DNA of 64,000 bases from Patiria pectinifera (lineage: Eukaryota; Echinodermata; Asteroidea; Valvatida; Asterinidae): assembly GCA_029964075.1 (NCBI GenBank), contig CM057144.1, positions 12,919,281-12,983,280 on the forward strand, given 5' to 3'. The translations under genes were made by a program, and so were the position numbers. Position 1 is the stretch's first letter; each line of letters starts with the position of its first letter. Below the pieces are notes generated by a model. It worked only from the letters and a program-made list of their open reading frames with translations, made no database searches and was not told where the DNA came from. Of the stretch, positions 1-11,500 are shown one piece after another.

Positions 1-689
1 GTACCCATTTATATATATAAAATAATGTTCGATTCAAGAAAGCATGTTGAGCACTGTATCGGATCGAAATTCAACTTCATCAGGAATTTGAGTAATGCTC
101 TTTCGTCTACATTCACACACCGCGTCTCGATAGTTGGAATCATATGGTTTTCCTTATTTGTTGTACATGTAGAATAATCTTCGAACTCTATAATACTCAT
201 TCGGCGCTAATCCCCACGATCGATTTGTCCATCGATCCATGACGTCGCTGCGCCACAGACACGCCTCGTTTTATGATCCTCGTCGGGGTTACCGATATGA
301 TCCTCGATGAGGATCATGATCCTCCTCCAGAAAACGAGGTCAAATACGCAGTATACACTACTACCGTGGCTCGGGCATGGACAATTCGGCCCTAATTTGT
401 CAGGAAAATTGTTCGTTATTTTGAGGTCCCGGTTTCCGGTCCAAATGAAATCGGCAAATTTATCCTTTAATTCTGATGTCGAATTTGGCAAATGATGTTG
501 AGTTTTATAGGTTCTAATGAATTACGAAATCTAAGGAATCATTAACAGACTGAAGGCGTTTTTGTTTTCGATTTTTTTTTTTACTGGGCTATGAATCGAG
601 GTTGGTAATGAGTAAAAAGAAAATTAGCCATAAAAGCTTTGAATTGGCACACGATACAAGATAACAAAAAAAGACAGTCATGAACTCAC
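1..689. other. Left edge, no supportable gene part
   Basis: This stretch would hold the next exons of the minus-strand gene whose first exon is at 690-860. Two open frames on the minus strand exist (about 9-200 and 207-491), but neither shows a recognisable domain or a convincing splice acceptor in the right phase. A local near-palindrome built of ATGATCCTC repeats lies at about 296-330. Confidence 0.4.
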
Positions 690-860
690 CTGCTCATTGC
701 TGGTGCCACGATACAAGAGCGTATATAAAACTAGTCCGTTTATCAGTATCGCCCACAACAGCCACGACCGTCGGCACGCTTTGCCGATAGGCGAGGCCGT
801 ATTTCGAGCGTAAGTTTTCGATCCATTGAGGTTGTTGTTGGAGGTCTTATTTGATGCCAT
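690..860 (-). CDS. First coding exon of a single-pass membrane protein (partial gene)
   Basis: The exon encodes 57 residues starting at ATG 858-860 and ends in GAGCAG followed by a consensus donor gtgagt, so the reading stops at an exon edge in phase 0 and continues to the left of the window. The peptide has a short polar, Asn/Ser/Thr-rich N-terminus, a basic patch (KACRR) at about residues 27-31, then one hydrophobic segment (about residues 32-50, SWLLWAILINGLVLYTLLY). Basic residues before a single membrane span are typical of type II (N-in) proteins such as Golgi enzymes, but nothing here identifies the family. The membrane topology is inferred; the donor site and reading frame are seen directly. 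Confidence 0.6.
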
Positions 861-1060
861 TATTTCTCAGTCGCGTATTCACACAAATTGGGTCGAAATG
901 CAGAACGCGGTTTCCAAAAAGTTCGTCGGAGAATTATGTCAGGTTTGAAACACTGCGCATCACTTTGTACGATTCTGCTCTCCGTTGTGGGATGGAATTT
1001 TATGTATATAAGTGCACGTACTTAAGCTCAACTGAGGGCGCTGTTGTAAAAACCGCAACC

Positions 1061-1578
1061 CTCCGAACCACTGATCTCTATATAAAGACTGGATAGCGGA
1101 TTTGCATACAACATTCACACAGAAGACTTTGCATATTGACCAATTCGCCCCGGTCTCACGAAGATGGCCGCTTATAATACGAACGTTAAAAGATATATAT
1201 CTATGCGTTCTACGCGTAAATACGCGCGCGTTGTATCAACAGTTGACGCGCATTTTGGTCACGTACACATATTATGATGTTCTAAAAGGGACACATTTCC
1301 GTAGTGATTATCATTGCAAAACGCCGAAAAAGTGATATTTGCGGTATTTTAGTAACCACGACGTTAAAAAAAATTGTAGTTAACCTTGGTCAGTGGTGGT
1401 TGTCAAAATATAAGTCAAGTGAACCGCGACGTTACAAAAGAAATCATGCTGTCTATAAAAACGGCAACTTGTCCTTTGTAGATCACCAGCCGGTCTCACC
1501 AATATGGAGTCAAATTCGTACATTGTGCGGCTCTTTATTAGCTATCCAGTCTTTATAATAGAGATCAGTGCTCCGAAC
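1061..1578. mobile_element. MITE with 8-bp target duplication, hAT-like
   Basis: A 502-bp element (1069-1570) has terminal inverted repeats of about 29 bp: the left end begins CACTGATCTCTAT and the right end finishes with its complement, both continuing into AAAGACTGGATAGC. It is flanked by the direct repeat CTCCGAAC at 1061-1068 and 1571-1578. An 8-bp duplication fits the hAT superfamily. There is no transposase, so it is a non-autonomous copy. Confidence 0.7.
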
Positions 1579-2025
1579 CCTCCATAAACGTAAACATCAG
1601 CTGATAAAAGTGGTTTTATTTCAACCTCGTTCCCATGTTTACGTTTACATCACGGCCAGGGGTTAGTGAAGGAACGCGCACGCGCCCATGGAGTCGGGGC
1701 TGCTTTTAGTTGCATTTTGGTTGAAAACGGTGTTTTTGTTTTTTTGTGTTTTTTTTTTTACGGCGCGGGCCAACCTCGTGCCCCGTGGGTACGATCTTGC
1801 AGTTTCCCATCATGCCTTGCGCGATAGTAACCCCTGGAATTGTGTAATTTAAATATACCAAAATACGGTACATTATAATTAGGGCTGCAGTTTATCCGTT
1901 TTACGTGCCGACGCCATCTTTAAAATGTTAAAAGTTGTGGTTTTGAAGAATCAATCCTTTCAAACACAACGTTAGGACGTTCATTACAAACAGTTCAGTC
2001 GCATCTTCCATAGACGACCTTTGAG
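1579..2025. other. Intergenic, no gene seen
   Basis: AT-rich intergenic sequence with poly-T runs (about 1735-1760). I see no exon or further repeat structure here. Confidence 0.4.
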
Positions 2026-2793
2026 ATGGGATTACAGTATGCTGATGACATCACTTGGGCAAGTAACAATATCCACCCGATAGCAACTGTGGAGAGGAAG
2101 GCACCTGAGCTACTAAAAGAGCGAAACCTCACAGTAAACACGTCTAAGACAGAGAAACTACTCATCAGTAGAAACGGAAGCAACACCAGTTGGAAGAAAT
2201 GCAAATACCTGGGATCTTTTCTCGACACTGAGCAAGATATTACCAGGAGGAAAATACTTTCGATGGTATCTTTCAACAAATTCAGGAATGTCTTCAACAG
2301 TGATGCAATCTCAAACAACACGAAACTCAAAACATTCCGTGCCTTCATAGCATCTGTATTTCTATACAACAGCGAACTATGGACATTGACTAAGTCACTA
2401 GAAAAGAACATTGATGCATTTCACAGAAGACTCTTGCGTTCAATCCTTAATATAAAATGGCCCAAGAAGATCACCAATATAGAACTGTACAGGAGAACCA
2501 ACGAGATCCCTTGGAGTACTGCCATTACCCGAAGACGTCTTAGGTGGACAGGCCATCTCCTGAGACTACCCGAGGAAGCTCCTGCCAAGCAAGCACTTCT
2601 AGAGGCAATCCGCAAGAACAAGCTACCAAGAGGGGGACAACGAACCACGTGGCTGAAGAGAGTAAACAAGGACCTGACAACCACGGGGGTCAACATCAAG
2701 GATCGATGTACCTGGCACGTGGCATCAGACAGAGAACAGTGGAGAACACTTACAGAGTGCGCGATGTCAGATCAACTTGACGCAAGCGCCTAG
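2026..2793 (+). pseudogene. 5'-truncated non-LTR retrotransposon, reverse transcriptase C-terminal half
   Basis: A 255-codon frame opens directly at the reverse transcriptase active-site motif YADDI and continues through the thumb and C-terminal region, with the motifs WTGHLLRLP and CTWHVASDREQWR-like ending often seen in LINE polymerases. The endonuclease and fingers regions that should precede it are missing, as expected for a copy truncated at the 5' end during target-primed reverse transcription. The frame itself has no stop, so the insertion may be fairly recent. I cannot assign the clade with certainty. No function for the host is implied. Confidence 0.8.
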
Positions 2794-3990
2794 ATGATGA
2801 TGCATATCGCATACGTCCTTACAGTACATAACGCGCGCCCTCATGCGGAACCTATACGGGGAGGGGGGAAAAAGTGTTTTAAAGGTATCAACAAGGGTTT
2901 TTCCGTAACGGATGCTCCCAAATCGTAAGGGAGCAGTAGGCTATCAGCCGATTACAACAATTGCTAGTTGAAAAGGGGGAGGGGGGATTTTTAGCTTAAA
3001 AGTAGCTGAAACTCAATTTATTGTCGCTGGGGGCGCTCTACAGCTTAGCAGGGGCCAAAAAAGTCACTATTTTCGGGCCTAATATCGACCTCGGATAATT
3101 TTTTTCTTTCAATTTTTTTAGCAGTTACAATAGCAGTTACCTGCTATTATAGGATGCACACCGGTAAATAGGTCAAAATCCATCCGCCGAGCTCCTGAAT
3201 AAAAGTTATACCCTCAAAATATTCTATATTTGAGAGTTCTGAGCGCATAAATTAAAGCGCTGGGAATTAAAGGGATATGGTAATGATTCTCTGGCCCGGA
3301 CTTGGGGCTTCCAATTCTGAGCATTTTGGATGCTTTTGGGCTCGAAAGTGGCGCTATTTTGCCATGTTGTGGAGGGATCGTTTTTCAAGATGGCTACTTT
3401 TCCGCTTTGGGGAAAATAGGGGTCGTCTTCAGTCTTTCGGTGAGAATATCTCGAAAAGTCAATGGTCAACCCACAAAAAAATGAAAAGAAAACGAAAGAT
3501 GACACGTTGATCATCATTTTTCTGTGCAGCTTGAATACCTGTGAGAGTTCTGAGTATTTTTAAAAGAATTTTGAAGTATGGGCATTTAGCACTAGTGTCT
3601 ATGGGAATTTATTTGCAGGGTTGCATCCATACGCTTTATGGGGAAGAGTATCCGTGCTTGAATCAAGTCTAGGGCATACGTATACACTTTTTCTAACAGC
3701 AGAGGGCGGTGTTTAACTGAACTAGCAACTGGGTTCATCTCTGTGGAAGAATCTCAGAATCTCAGATTCTGAGGAAGTTTTTCAGTTAGATTTATTCTAT
3801 GTCCAGATATGTACTCTATTTCTCAGACTTATGCAAGCGTTCAGTTGTTCTCTTTAAGGGGAATGAAAAGGGACGTGAGAACTTGAGGGGCGGTGAGTAG
3901 TTATTTTAAACGCGTTCACCTGTCCATCATGTGTCGTATACGTACACTGCAGCTATTTCGTGATAAAGCTTAAACTGTTAGTGTTTAGCT
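2794..3990. other. Intergenic, no gene seen
   Basis: No exon, RNA gene or clear transposon end is recognisable. Short open frames at 3224-3517 overlap on both strands and show no domain. Confidence 0.4.
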
Positions 3991-3994
3991 AGAC

Positions 3995-5275
3995 CCATAA
4001 ATGTGGCCAATTTACTGGACTACCTCGTAAACATAGGCCACACATCCACATGTACACTTGTTATGCTCGCCTTCTTAATTTAAAGGCAGCACTTTCTGAT
4101 TAGCCTATAAAGAGGGTGAGTATGCTTCTAAGTTCTAAAGCAAAAATAAGATTTAGGAGGTAATCTTTTGCCGGAGGTAATGACGGCAAACTAACGATTA
4201 CTAAAGGTTTGCCGGCGGCAATCCATATCAACAGAGGGCGCTGTACTCTTTAAAATAGGGCTGAATTATAACATGTATTAAATTCCCACCAAAAGTTGTG
4301 TAGTACGTTTGGTGTAATGGTTAAGCAAAGGCTCTAGTAAGCGGGATGACTCGCGTTCGATTCCGACCGCACCACATTTTAAAGTTTTTTTTTCTCATCC
4401 CCAAATAAATAAGAATATTCTTCTTTTATTATTTTAACATGTCTCAAACATTTTTTGCAGAGTATTACATTTTCTTTTTCAGATTTGTGACTCTGGGGGA
4501 TTTTTTTTAAAAGGGAAATAAAGTCTGAAATTATAAAATGGTCTGAATCCCATCTTGTGTATAGGAGGTAACAACGATAATTTTGGCATGGAGCCAGACT
4601 AAAACTTGTCACCGGAAAATGTTAAAGTACAAAAAAAAACAGTAACTGCGCATGTTCAGTGCATATCCGGCAAACTAACGTTTACTAAAGGTTTGCCGTC
4701 TCAGGCAAAATATACACTGCCCAAAAATAAACTACAAACTAAGCCTAAATGTGAAAATCGAAATTTGACAAAGTTCTATATGTTTTTGTACATGGTGGAA
4801 GTGTGGCCTTTATTTATGGAGGTAGTCCAGTAAATTGGCCACATTTATGGGGCTATATATCATTGAGTATAGTGAAGTTTAGCCCTAGTTTATGGCCCGC
4901 ACTGGAGTAAACTCTATATGCTGGCATGCAAAGTCTACTCCAGTGGAACTGGAAGCCATAGATTAGGGCTAAGTGCAGTTTAAAGGAGTACTAGAGTAGT
5001 CCCATATGTGCAAATGAAACTGGAAATTACACGAAAAATAGACGTCTGAGAAAGGAGGGACTTCTTTTGCATCGCTTTAAAGAAGGCGAGCATAACAAGT
5101 GTGCTTCTATTTTCTAATCTAAAGCGTAAATAAACCAGACTACAAAATAGTCTAAAATGTGTGAAAATCAAAATTTGACAAAGTGCTACATTTTCGGGTA
5201 CATGTTCCAAGTGTGGCCTTTTCTTGCGGATGTAGTCCAGTAAAGTGGCCACATTGATGGGATAAGGCTGGCGCA
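3995..5275. repeat. Cluster of copies of a dispersed repeat (GTGGCCAATTTACTGGACTA family)
   Basis: The motif GTGGCCAATTTACTGG and its complement recur at about 4012-4030, 4815-4840 and 5235-5255, each near the phrases TAGCCTATAAA or AAAATCAAAATTTGACAAAG. The family reappears at 40562-40760 in the first MAO intron. Copies lie in both orientations. I see no coding capacity. Confidence 0.6.
4306..4373 (+). repeat. tRNA-like sequence (SINE head or tRNA relic)
   Basis: A polymerase III A-box-like GGTGTAATGG followed about 35 bp later by a B box (GTTCGATTCC) and ending ACCGCACCA resembles a tRNA head. I could not fold a convincing cloverleaf with a clean anticodon stem, so I do not call it a tRNA gene. 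Confidence 0.45.
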
Positions 5276-5448
5276 CTCATAAATTAGCATGCATTGTACG
5301 CAGCAGTCTCACCGCACACGGATGTGTTGGTACATTGTGTAAGTGTGATTTGTTCAAACAAATTCTATCTAATTCTAACATTAATCTTCGACTTCTTTCA
5401 TTCCATGAAAGCAGCCCTGCCTGCAGATGTGTGCCTTTTATAGTCATC

Positions 5449-5536
5449 ATGGGAGTCCAAGGATTATGGAAACTGCTCGAGTCCACAGGGAGGCCAGTGT
5501 CACTGGAATCGTTAGAAGGCAAAGTGCTTGCTGTCG
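5449..5536 (+). CDS. ERCC5: ERCC5 exon 1
   Basis: The start codon is fixed by the invariant XPG/FEN1 beginning [10 protein letters not shown], in which the N-terminus itself contacts DNA and so must be Met-Gly. The exon ends in phase 1 at the donor gtatcc, splitting the Asp codon of the metal-binding AVD motif. Upstream of the ATG is presumably 5' untranslated sequence; I see no TATA element. Confidence 0.9.
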
Positions 5537-8500
5537 GTATCCTTTAAACTAGAACAGATATGTCTAGACGATGTGGTGGTGATGAAATATAAAAAACAAT
5601 TTAAAACTTGAACAAAGACATTGACTGGATCGGGGCTTGAACCTATGCCCCCCGGATAACCGTTCCGGTGCTCTTACCAACTTAGCTATCCAGCCCTATG
5701 TTGGCAATTCCCTATTTTGTCTTTGTTCAAGGGGCGCTAGTCAGAAGCCATAAACCAGTGTGCCATACAGCCAGGGATCACGCCCACAAGTCATGATGCA
5801 GACTTTAGGAAATAGCAAACGGGGATCACTCGGAGAGGATACGGGGCGCTGTGGTCCAATGGTTACGGTGTTCGACTCGTGTGCCGTGGCATACGGGTTC
5901 GAATCCTGACCGGGGGAACATGGTGCTTGTGCTCTTGAGCAAGGCACTTTACCATTATTGCTTCGTCCTTCGGATGGGACGTTAAACCGTAGGTCCCGTG
6001 TGTTGTGTAATGCACGTTAAAGAACCCAGTAACACTTGTCGATAAGAGAAGGGGTTTGCCCCGGTGTTTCTGGCAGTGGCAGCAATTATGCGCCGCAGCA
6101 CCTAGCAAAAAGGTGCTACATAATGGGTCTCATATATACTTCATTTACCTGGCTTTGGTTGCATTCTCCCCCAGCGCTTTGTATCCTCTGGCAAAAAGCG
6201 CTATATAAATACAATTATTATTATTATAATTATTTATAACAAATTTTCAACAACAAAAAACAAACAATCGAACCATGACAGGATTAGGACGAATAAAATA
6301 TTTAAATAAAAGTAAAATGAAAGTCAATATTATTTTTATGTGCAGTATATTTTGCAAATCTGTGTATAAATTAAAGGTAGAGTACATGTATATCATTTGT
6401 CATTTGTTCATTTGAAGCAAGAAAAGCACTCAAAACCTAATAAAGGGTGCTTAGCAACTAAGGCAAAAAAAAAATAGTCTCCGGTTTCTGGTATGGAGCT
6501 TGGCCCAAAAGCTCAGAGAGGCCACATAAAGCTTATTCTCGATCATAACCCCATCTAAAAACACGTTAAAACTGTGCAGCAGCAGGATTCCAGTCAAACC
6601 AGTGAGTTTGGCCGTTTTGAGACATCATCTTACGTTGAAAAAAACTATCTTTAATTTTGCCGTTGCGCACGGCTACGGCGATGCGAATCTTTTTAATTTT
6701 GCCAATGCGCATGGTTACGGCGGCGCGCGCGCATACCAGAAACCGGAGACTTTTTTTGTTGCCTAAATTGTGCGTCGTGCCAACACTTGCGTGCACCCAT
6801 TTACAGCTTTGCCAAATTAAAAAACAAACTACTAATGGGTAAAGGAAACTTCCAAAAATGCGTCTTTAGACGCATCCTTGGAAATGTCTCTTTTATTGTT
6901 TTCTTCAAAATGACAGCATGCCAGAAAGAATTAATTCACAGGGAGTTTAATGCCAATTGTTGTCTTTAAACCAAGTAAGCTTTTCAGCAATAATTTGGTT
7001 AGTTACTTTTTGGATGGCTGCAAATGATGTTCTCTACCTTTAAAAAAAAATAATAAGGGTGGCCGGGAAAAAAGGAAGCGAGCGGGGACAAGAAACTAGT
7101 TTACATTTGTACTTGGCCTTATGAGTGTGACCAGCTAACCTTAGTTTAAAAACCTAAGTGTAATCAGGTGACCACTCTACTAGTCTTTCCTCAAGGGCTG
7201 AATTCGGTTTGCTATAATACTTTATAGCAAACAACCAGGTTTGGAACGGCCATGTGTAGTCATGGAATTCTCAATACTGTGTATGAGAGTCCCAAAACTT
7301 GAGGTATTGAAAACATACAAAACTAGAAAGCACTCAGAGAGCGCAAACCTCTGCAAAGACTAAACAATTCCCCGCTATATTGTCAGTACAAATGAAAAGA
7401 AATACTCGCAAAAATGGTGAAGCATTCCTCCTGGATCCAGACCCAGATCCGGATCACTTCCAAAGTATGATCGATTTGTACTTGTACCAAGGACCATCCT
7501 TAAACATTTTTTTTTTTTCATGCAAATCCGTCCATAATTTTTTTAAGTTATCATGTTAACAGACAAACCAACCAACAAACTAAACCAAATCCAGTGAAAA
7601 CATAACCTCCTTGGCGGAGGTAACAAGAAAATAGACTGGCCCATGAAACAACCAGTCTAACATCAGTCAGCTGTGTCAAAAGAAACATCTTGTACCTGTC
7701 TCAACATCTAAACATTCTAAACATCTCTCCATAGTCTGCCATCAGACTGCTGAAGGGGTCAAACAGCTGGACATGTGGCAGTCTAGTCTCAGGCTTGAAA
7801 TTGAAATCACTTGGCTTCACTCTCAGCCTAGTCTGAGGTGCTAACATACCCTAACCGCCCTGAAACCTTCAAATTCCTCTTTGCCAAAGTGGAGGAATTT
7901 GGAGGATTGAGGTTACCCGATACTTGGCAAAAGTCTGTTACTGATTTCGTGGGATGCACTTTGTCAACCTCTTGGGCTGGACCTTGTGTTGTTTTTGCTC
8001 AGCCATGCATAGATATAGGCCTGGATAATGCTTGAAATCCTCCGTACTGCTCCAGGATGTCACTGGCCAAGCCTCAACAAATTGACAGTCACTGCCGCAG
8101 GATTTTGCAGGATTCAGGCAGTGATCACCCCTCCACAGACCATATTCAAGAAATACTGGAGGAATTTGCAGGATTGAGGCTATAATGCTATTTTTCCATG
8201 AGGGCAATTGGAGGATTTTGCAGAATTCAGGCAGTGGTCACCCCTCAACTTACCATATTCAAGAAGTAATGGAGGAATTTGCAGGATTGAGGCTATATGC
8301 TATTTTTCCATGAGGGCAATTGGAGGATTTTGCAGGATTCAGGCAGTGGTCACCCCTCCACGGACCATATTCAAGAAGTAATGGAGGAATTTGCAGGATT
8401 GAGGCTATATGCTATTTTTCCATGAGGCCAGTTGGAGGATTTTGCAGGATTTAGGCTACATCCTAGCAAAAAGGCCTAGGGAGTTAGGGTTTTAAAGTCT

Positions 8501-11500
8501 CCTTTAAAAATTGAATTGATACCTCAAATGATGACAATTGACATACAGAAGACATTGTCTTTACCTAACAAATTGTTTGGAGAATTTTGTCGGCCAAAGA
8601 GTGAGTAAAAGTTGGCCTGAATTAATTTTGCACGTTTTTCTGCACTCAAGGTCCAGTCTGGGCCATGTGTGATGCATTTTCCTTAAATAAGTGATGTCTT
8701 GAGATGTGAGTTTATGGTTGCATCAAGCGATGCGGGGCATGAGGGATGATGGAGGAAACGTCGCCACCAACGCTCATTTGCACGTCCTCTTCAATCGCAT
8801 CTGCAAACTTCTCTTCTACCGTATCAAACCGATATTTGTCTTCGACGGCAGCGTTCCAGAAATCAAGAGACAGACAACGGTAAGTAATGGGGTTAATGTA
8901 GCAGATTCAGGCGCGGTTCTAGAACCAATATTTTGGGGGGGCTAGCACGGTGGATCCAGATTTTTTTTCAGGGAGGCGTGCTGAAATGTAGACCGGTTAT
9001 TTTTTTCCAGACACTTAGGCCTCCGAAAATCAATAGGTGGGGAGGGGGGGGGGGCTCATGCCATATTTTCAATGGGGAGCGCCAATAAAATCCTAAAATC
9101 ATTCACACTATATTAACTACAAATGCACCCTTGTCACGACTATTTCTTTAGGGGGAGACCGTTCGCATGTACATCACAATCCTTCTTTTTCCTAATGCAA
9201 TTTTTTTTTTTTACGGAATTTATTTTTTGGGGGGGCTAGACAAAATTCCCCCCCCCCCACGTAGAACCGCGCCTGAGCAGATTATCCTACCGCTTAAGTT
9301 AATAATAATGGAGTCTTATATAGTGCACGTATCTACCAACAATTAGGTACTCAAGGCGCTGGAAATTATGTCAATTATTTAAAGAAAGGTAAATAAAGTT
9401 TATGAGAAATATGAGACCCATTATGCAGCACCTTGTAATGGGTTACAAGATGCTGCGGCGCATATCGCAGCCACTGCCAGAAACACCGGGGCAAACCCCT
9501 TCTCTTTTAGCGATAAGTGTTACTGGGTTCTTTAATGTGCATTTCACAACACACGGGACCTACGGCTTCACGTCCCATCCGAAGGACAAAGCAATAATGG
9601 TAAAGTGCCTTGCTCAAGAGCACAAGCACCATGTTCCCACGGTCAGGATTCGAACCCATGTACCACGGCACATGAGTCGAACACCGTAACCATTGGACCA
9701 CAGCACCCCACAACTTGTTGGAAAAACTTGTCCGTGGATTTTGTCACTGAATTTTCATGACGGTTAATTCACTTTTTGTAGCATAGTCCTCCTTGCATCT
9801 AACTTTTACAGTCCAAGTTGCTTGATTTTCCCCCCAGTTTCTTAGTAAAAACTAATTTAGTTTGTGGTTGGTGATTTTTGGAAATAGTTGGACATACGGC
9901 CTTCAAATTCAGGAATTCAGAAGACGATCACACAGTTAAAGGGATTCTGTGTCGTGGAATGAGCGCAATTGGGCTACAGAACGGGCTTTGATTGAAATGC
10001 TGTTAATCGGAAAGAACATTTAAAAGTAAGATATAAACATCCACACAACTATCCTTTAAAACTGCGCGTTTTTGTTTTATGCTTGTTTTATGCTTGCGAG
10101 AACGACTTTCGGGGTCCACTTCAGTGTTGTAGTCGAGTACTTTTTTTTTCCGAGTACTACCGAGTACTTAGGTTGCCGAGTACGAGTACGAGCACTAGTA
10201 CCTCCGAGTACTCGAACAGGTCTCCGAGTACGAGTACTTATACGTACGAGTACGAGTACTGTACTTCCGAGTACGAGTACTTGTATTCCGAATACGGCCA
10301 TACGGCAATGGTTCATTGTGCGTAATTGGCCCAGGCCCAGTCAGACCGATGTACAGACCCACTCACGGCTAGCTGTTAAATGTGTTTGTCTGGACGTGCA
10401 CAGAGGAAAATCAGGAAACTTCAATTTCTCCACAAGCCAATCAACCATTTCAAACTGAAAGTATCGATAAAATAAGGCCATGGTGTATGAAGTCAAGCTA
10501 TAGCATTTTCCCCCGAGTACTGCTTTTCGAGTACGAGTACTTTGATGATCGAGTACAATTTCGACATGTCGAATACGAGCACTTTGCTGCCCGAGTACGA
10601 GTACCGTGATTTCGAGTACGAGTACCTTGACATTCGAGTACGAGTACGAGTACTCCACAAAAAGTACTCGAGTAGTACTCGAGTAGTACACGAGTACCGA
10701 GTACGAGTACTACGACACTGGTCCACTTTTGCGACCCAAAAAAGTCGGGCTGTTCATGCTAGTTGTGATTCCAGCCATAAAGTGTTTGCCTTTTGCGGAC
10801 GTGTATTATAAGACACCACATTTGTGCGTTGGTGCTGTGTGTAATTTTATGCGACATACCGGTATTCAACCTGTATCGTACATTGACTGAAACAACAGGA
10901 AAAACGTATGCGTACTCCGTCATGTCCGATGTAAACAACCAGGTTTTTTTCCCTCTTTTCTCGGGAACGGTAAGACATTAGGTTGGTTTCCTTTCAACCA
11001 GATGTTTGAAATAGGATAAGTAAACAATCCAAAACATGAACATTTGGTGGATTTCAGGACGCAGTACCCCTTTAATCGAACGGAGGGGAAAATCGTACAT
11101 GTACTCCTATGTCCCTGGACAAAAAGGAGGGTGGAATATAGGGGTGTGCAAAAAAGTGTGCAAACAATTTTCACCTACATGAACATGTACATGTACTTGT
11201 TGAGCATATTTCAAATATTCAATTTAATGGCATTAGAATATTGATCTTTAAACAAAAGTGACCCAAAAAATTGATTGGAAATGCATATTTTGTGTCTGAG
11301 GTATGGTAGTTTAAAAATTTTGTGTGTCAAACCTCTCTGTCCACGGACGGCTTCATTCCATCTGCTTGACTGAGCTCCGGAGCTTGATTTGAAAAAAAAA
11401 AAACACTTTCACTAGACTTACACATGGACAACAGTGATTTTGGTGACTTGTATTCAAATAAGCATAATAACACTATTCTTGCGATTTGTTCAAAGATTTT

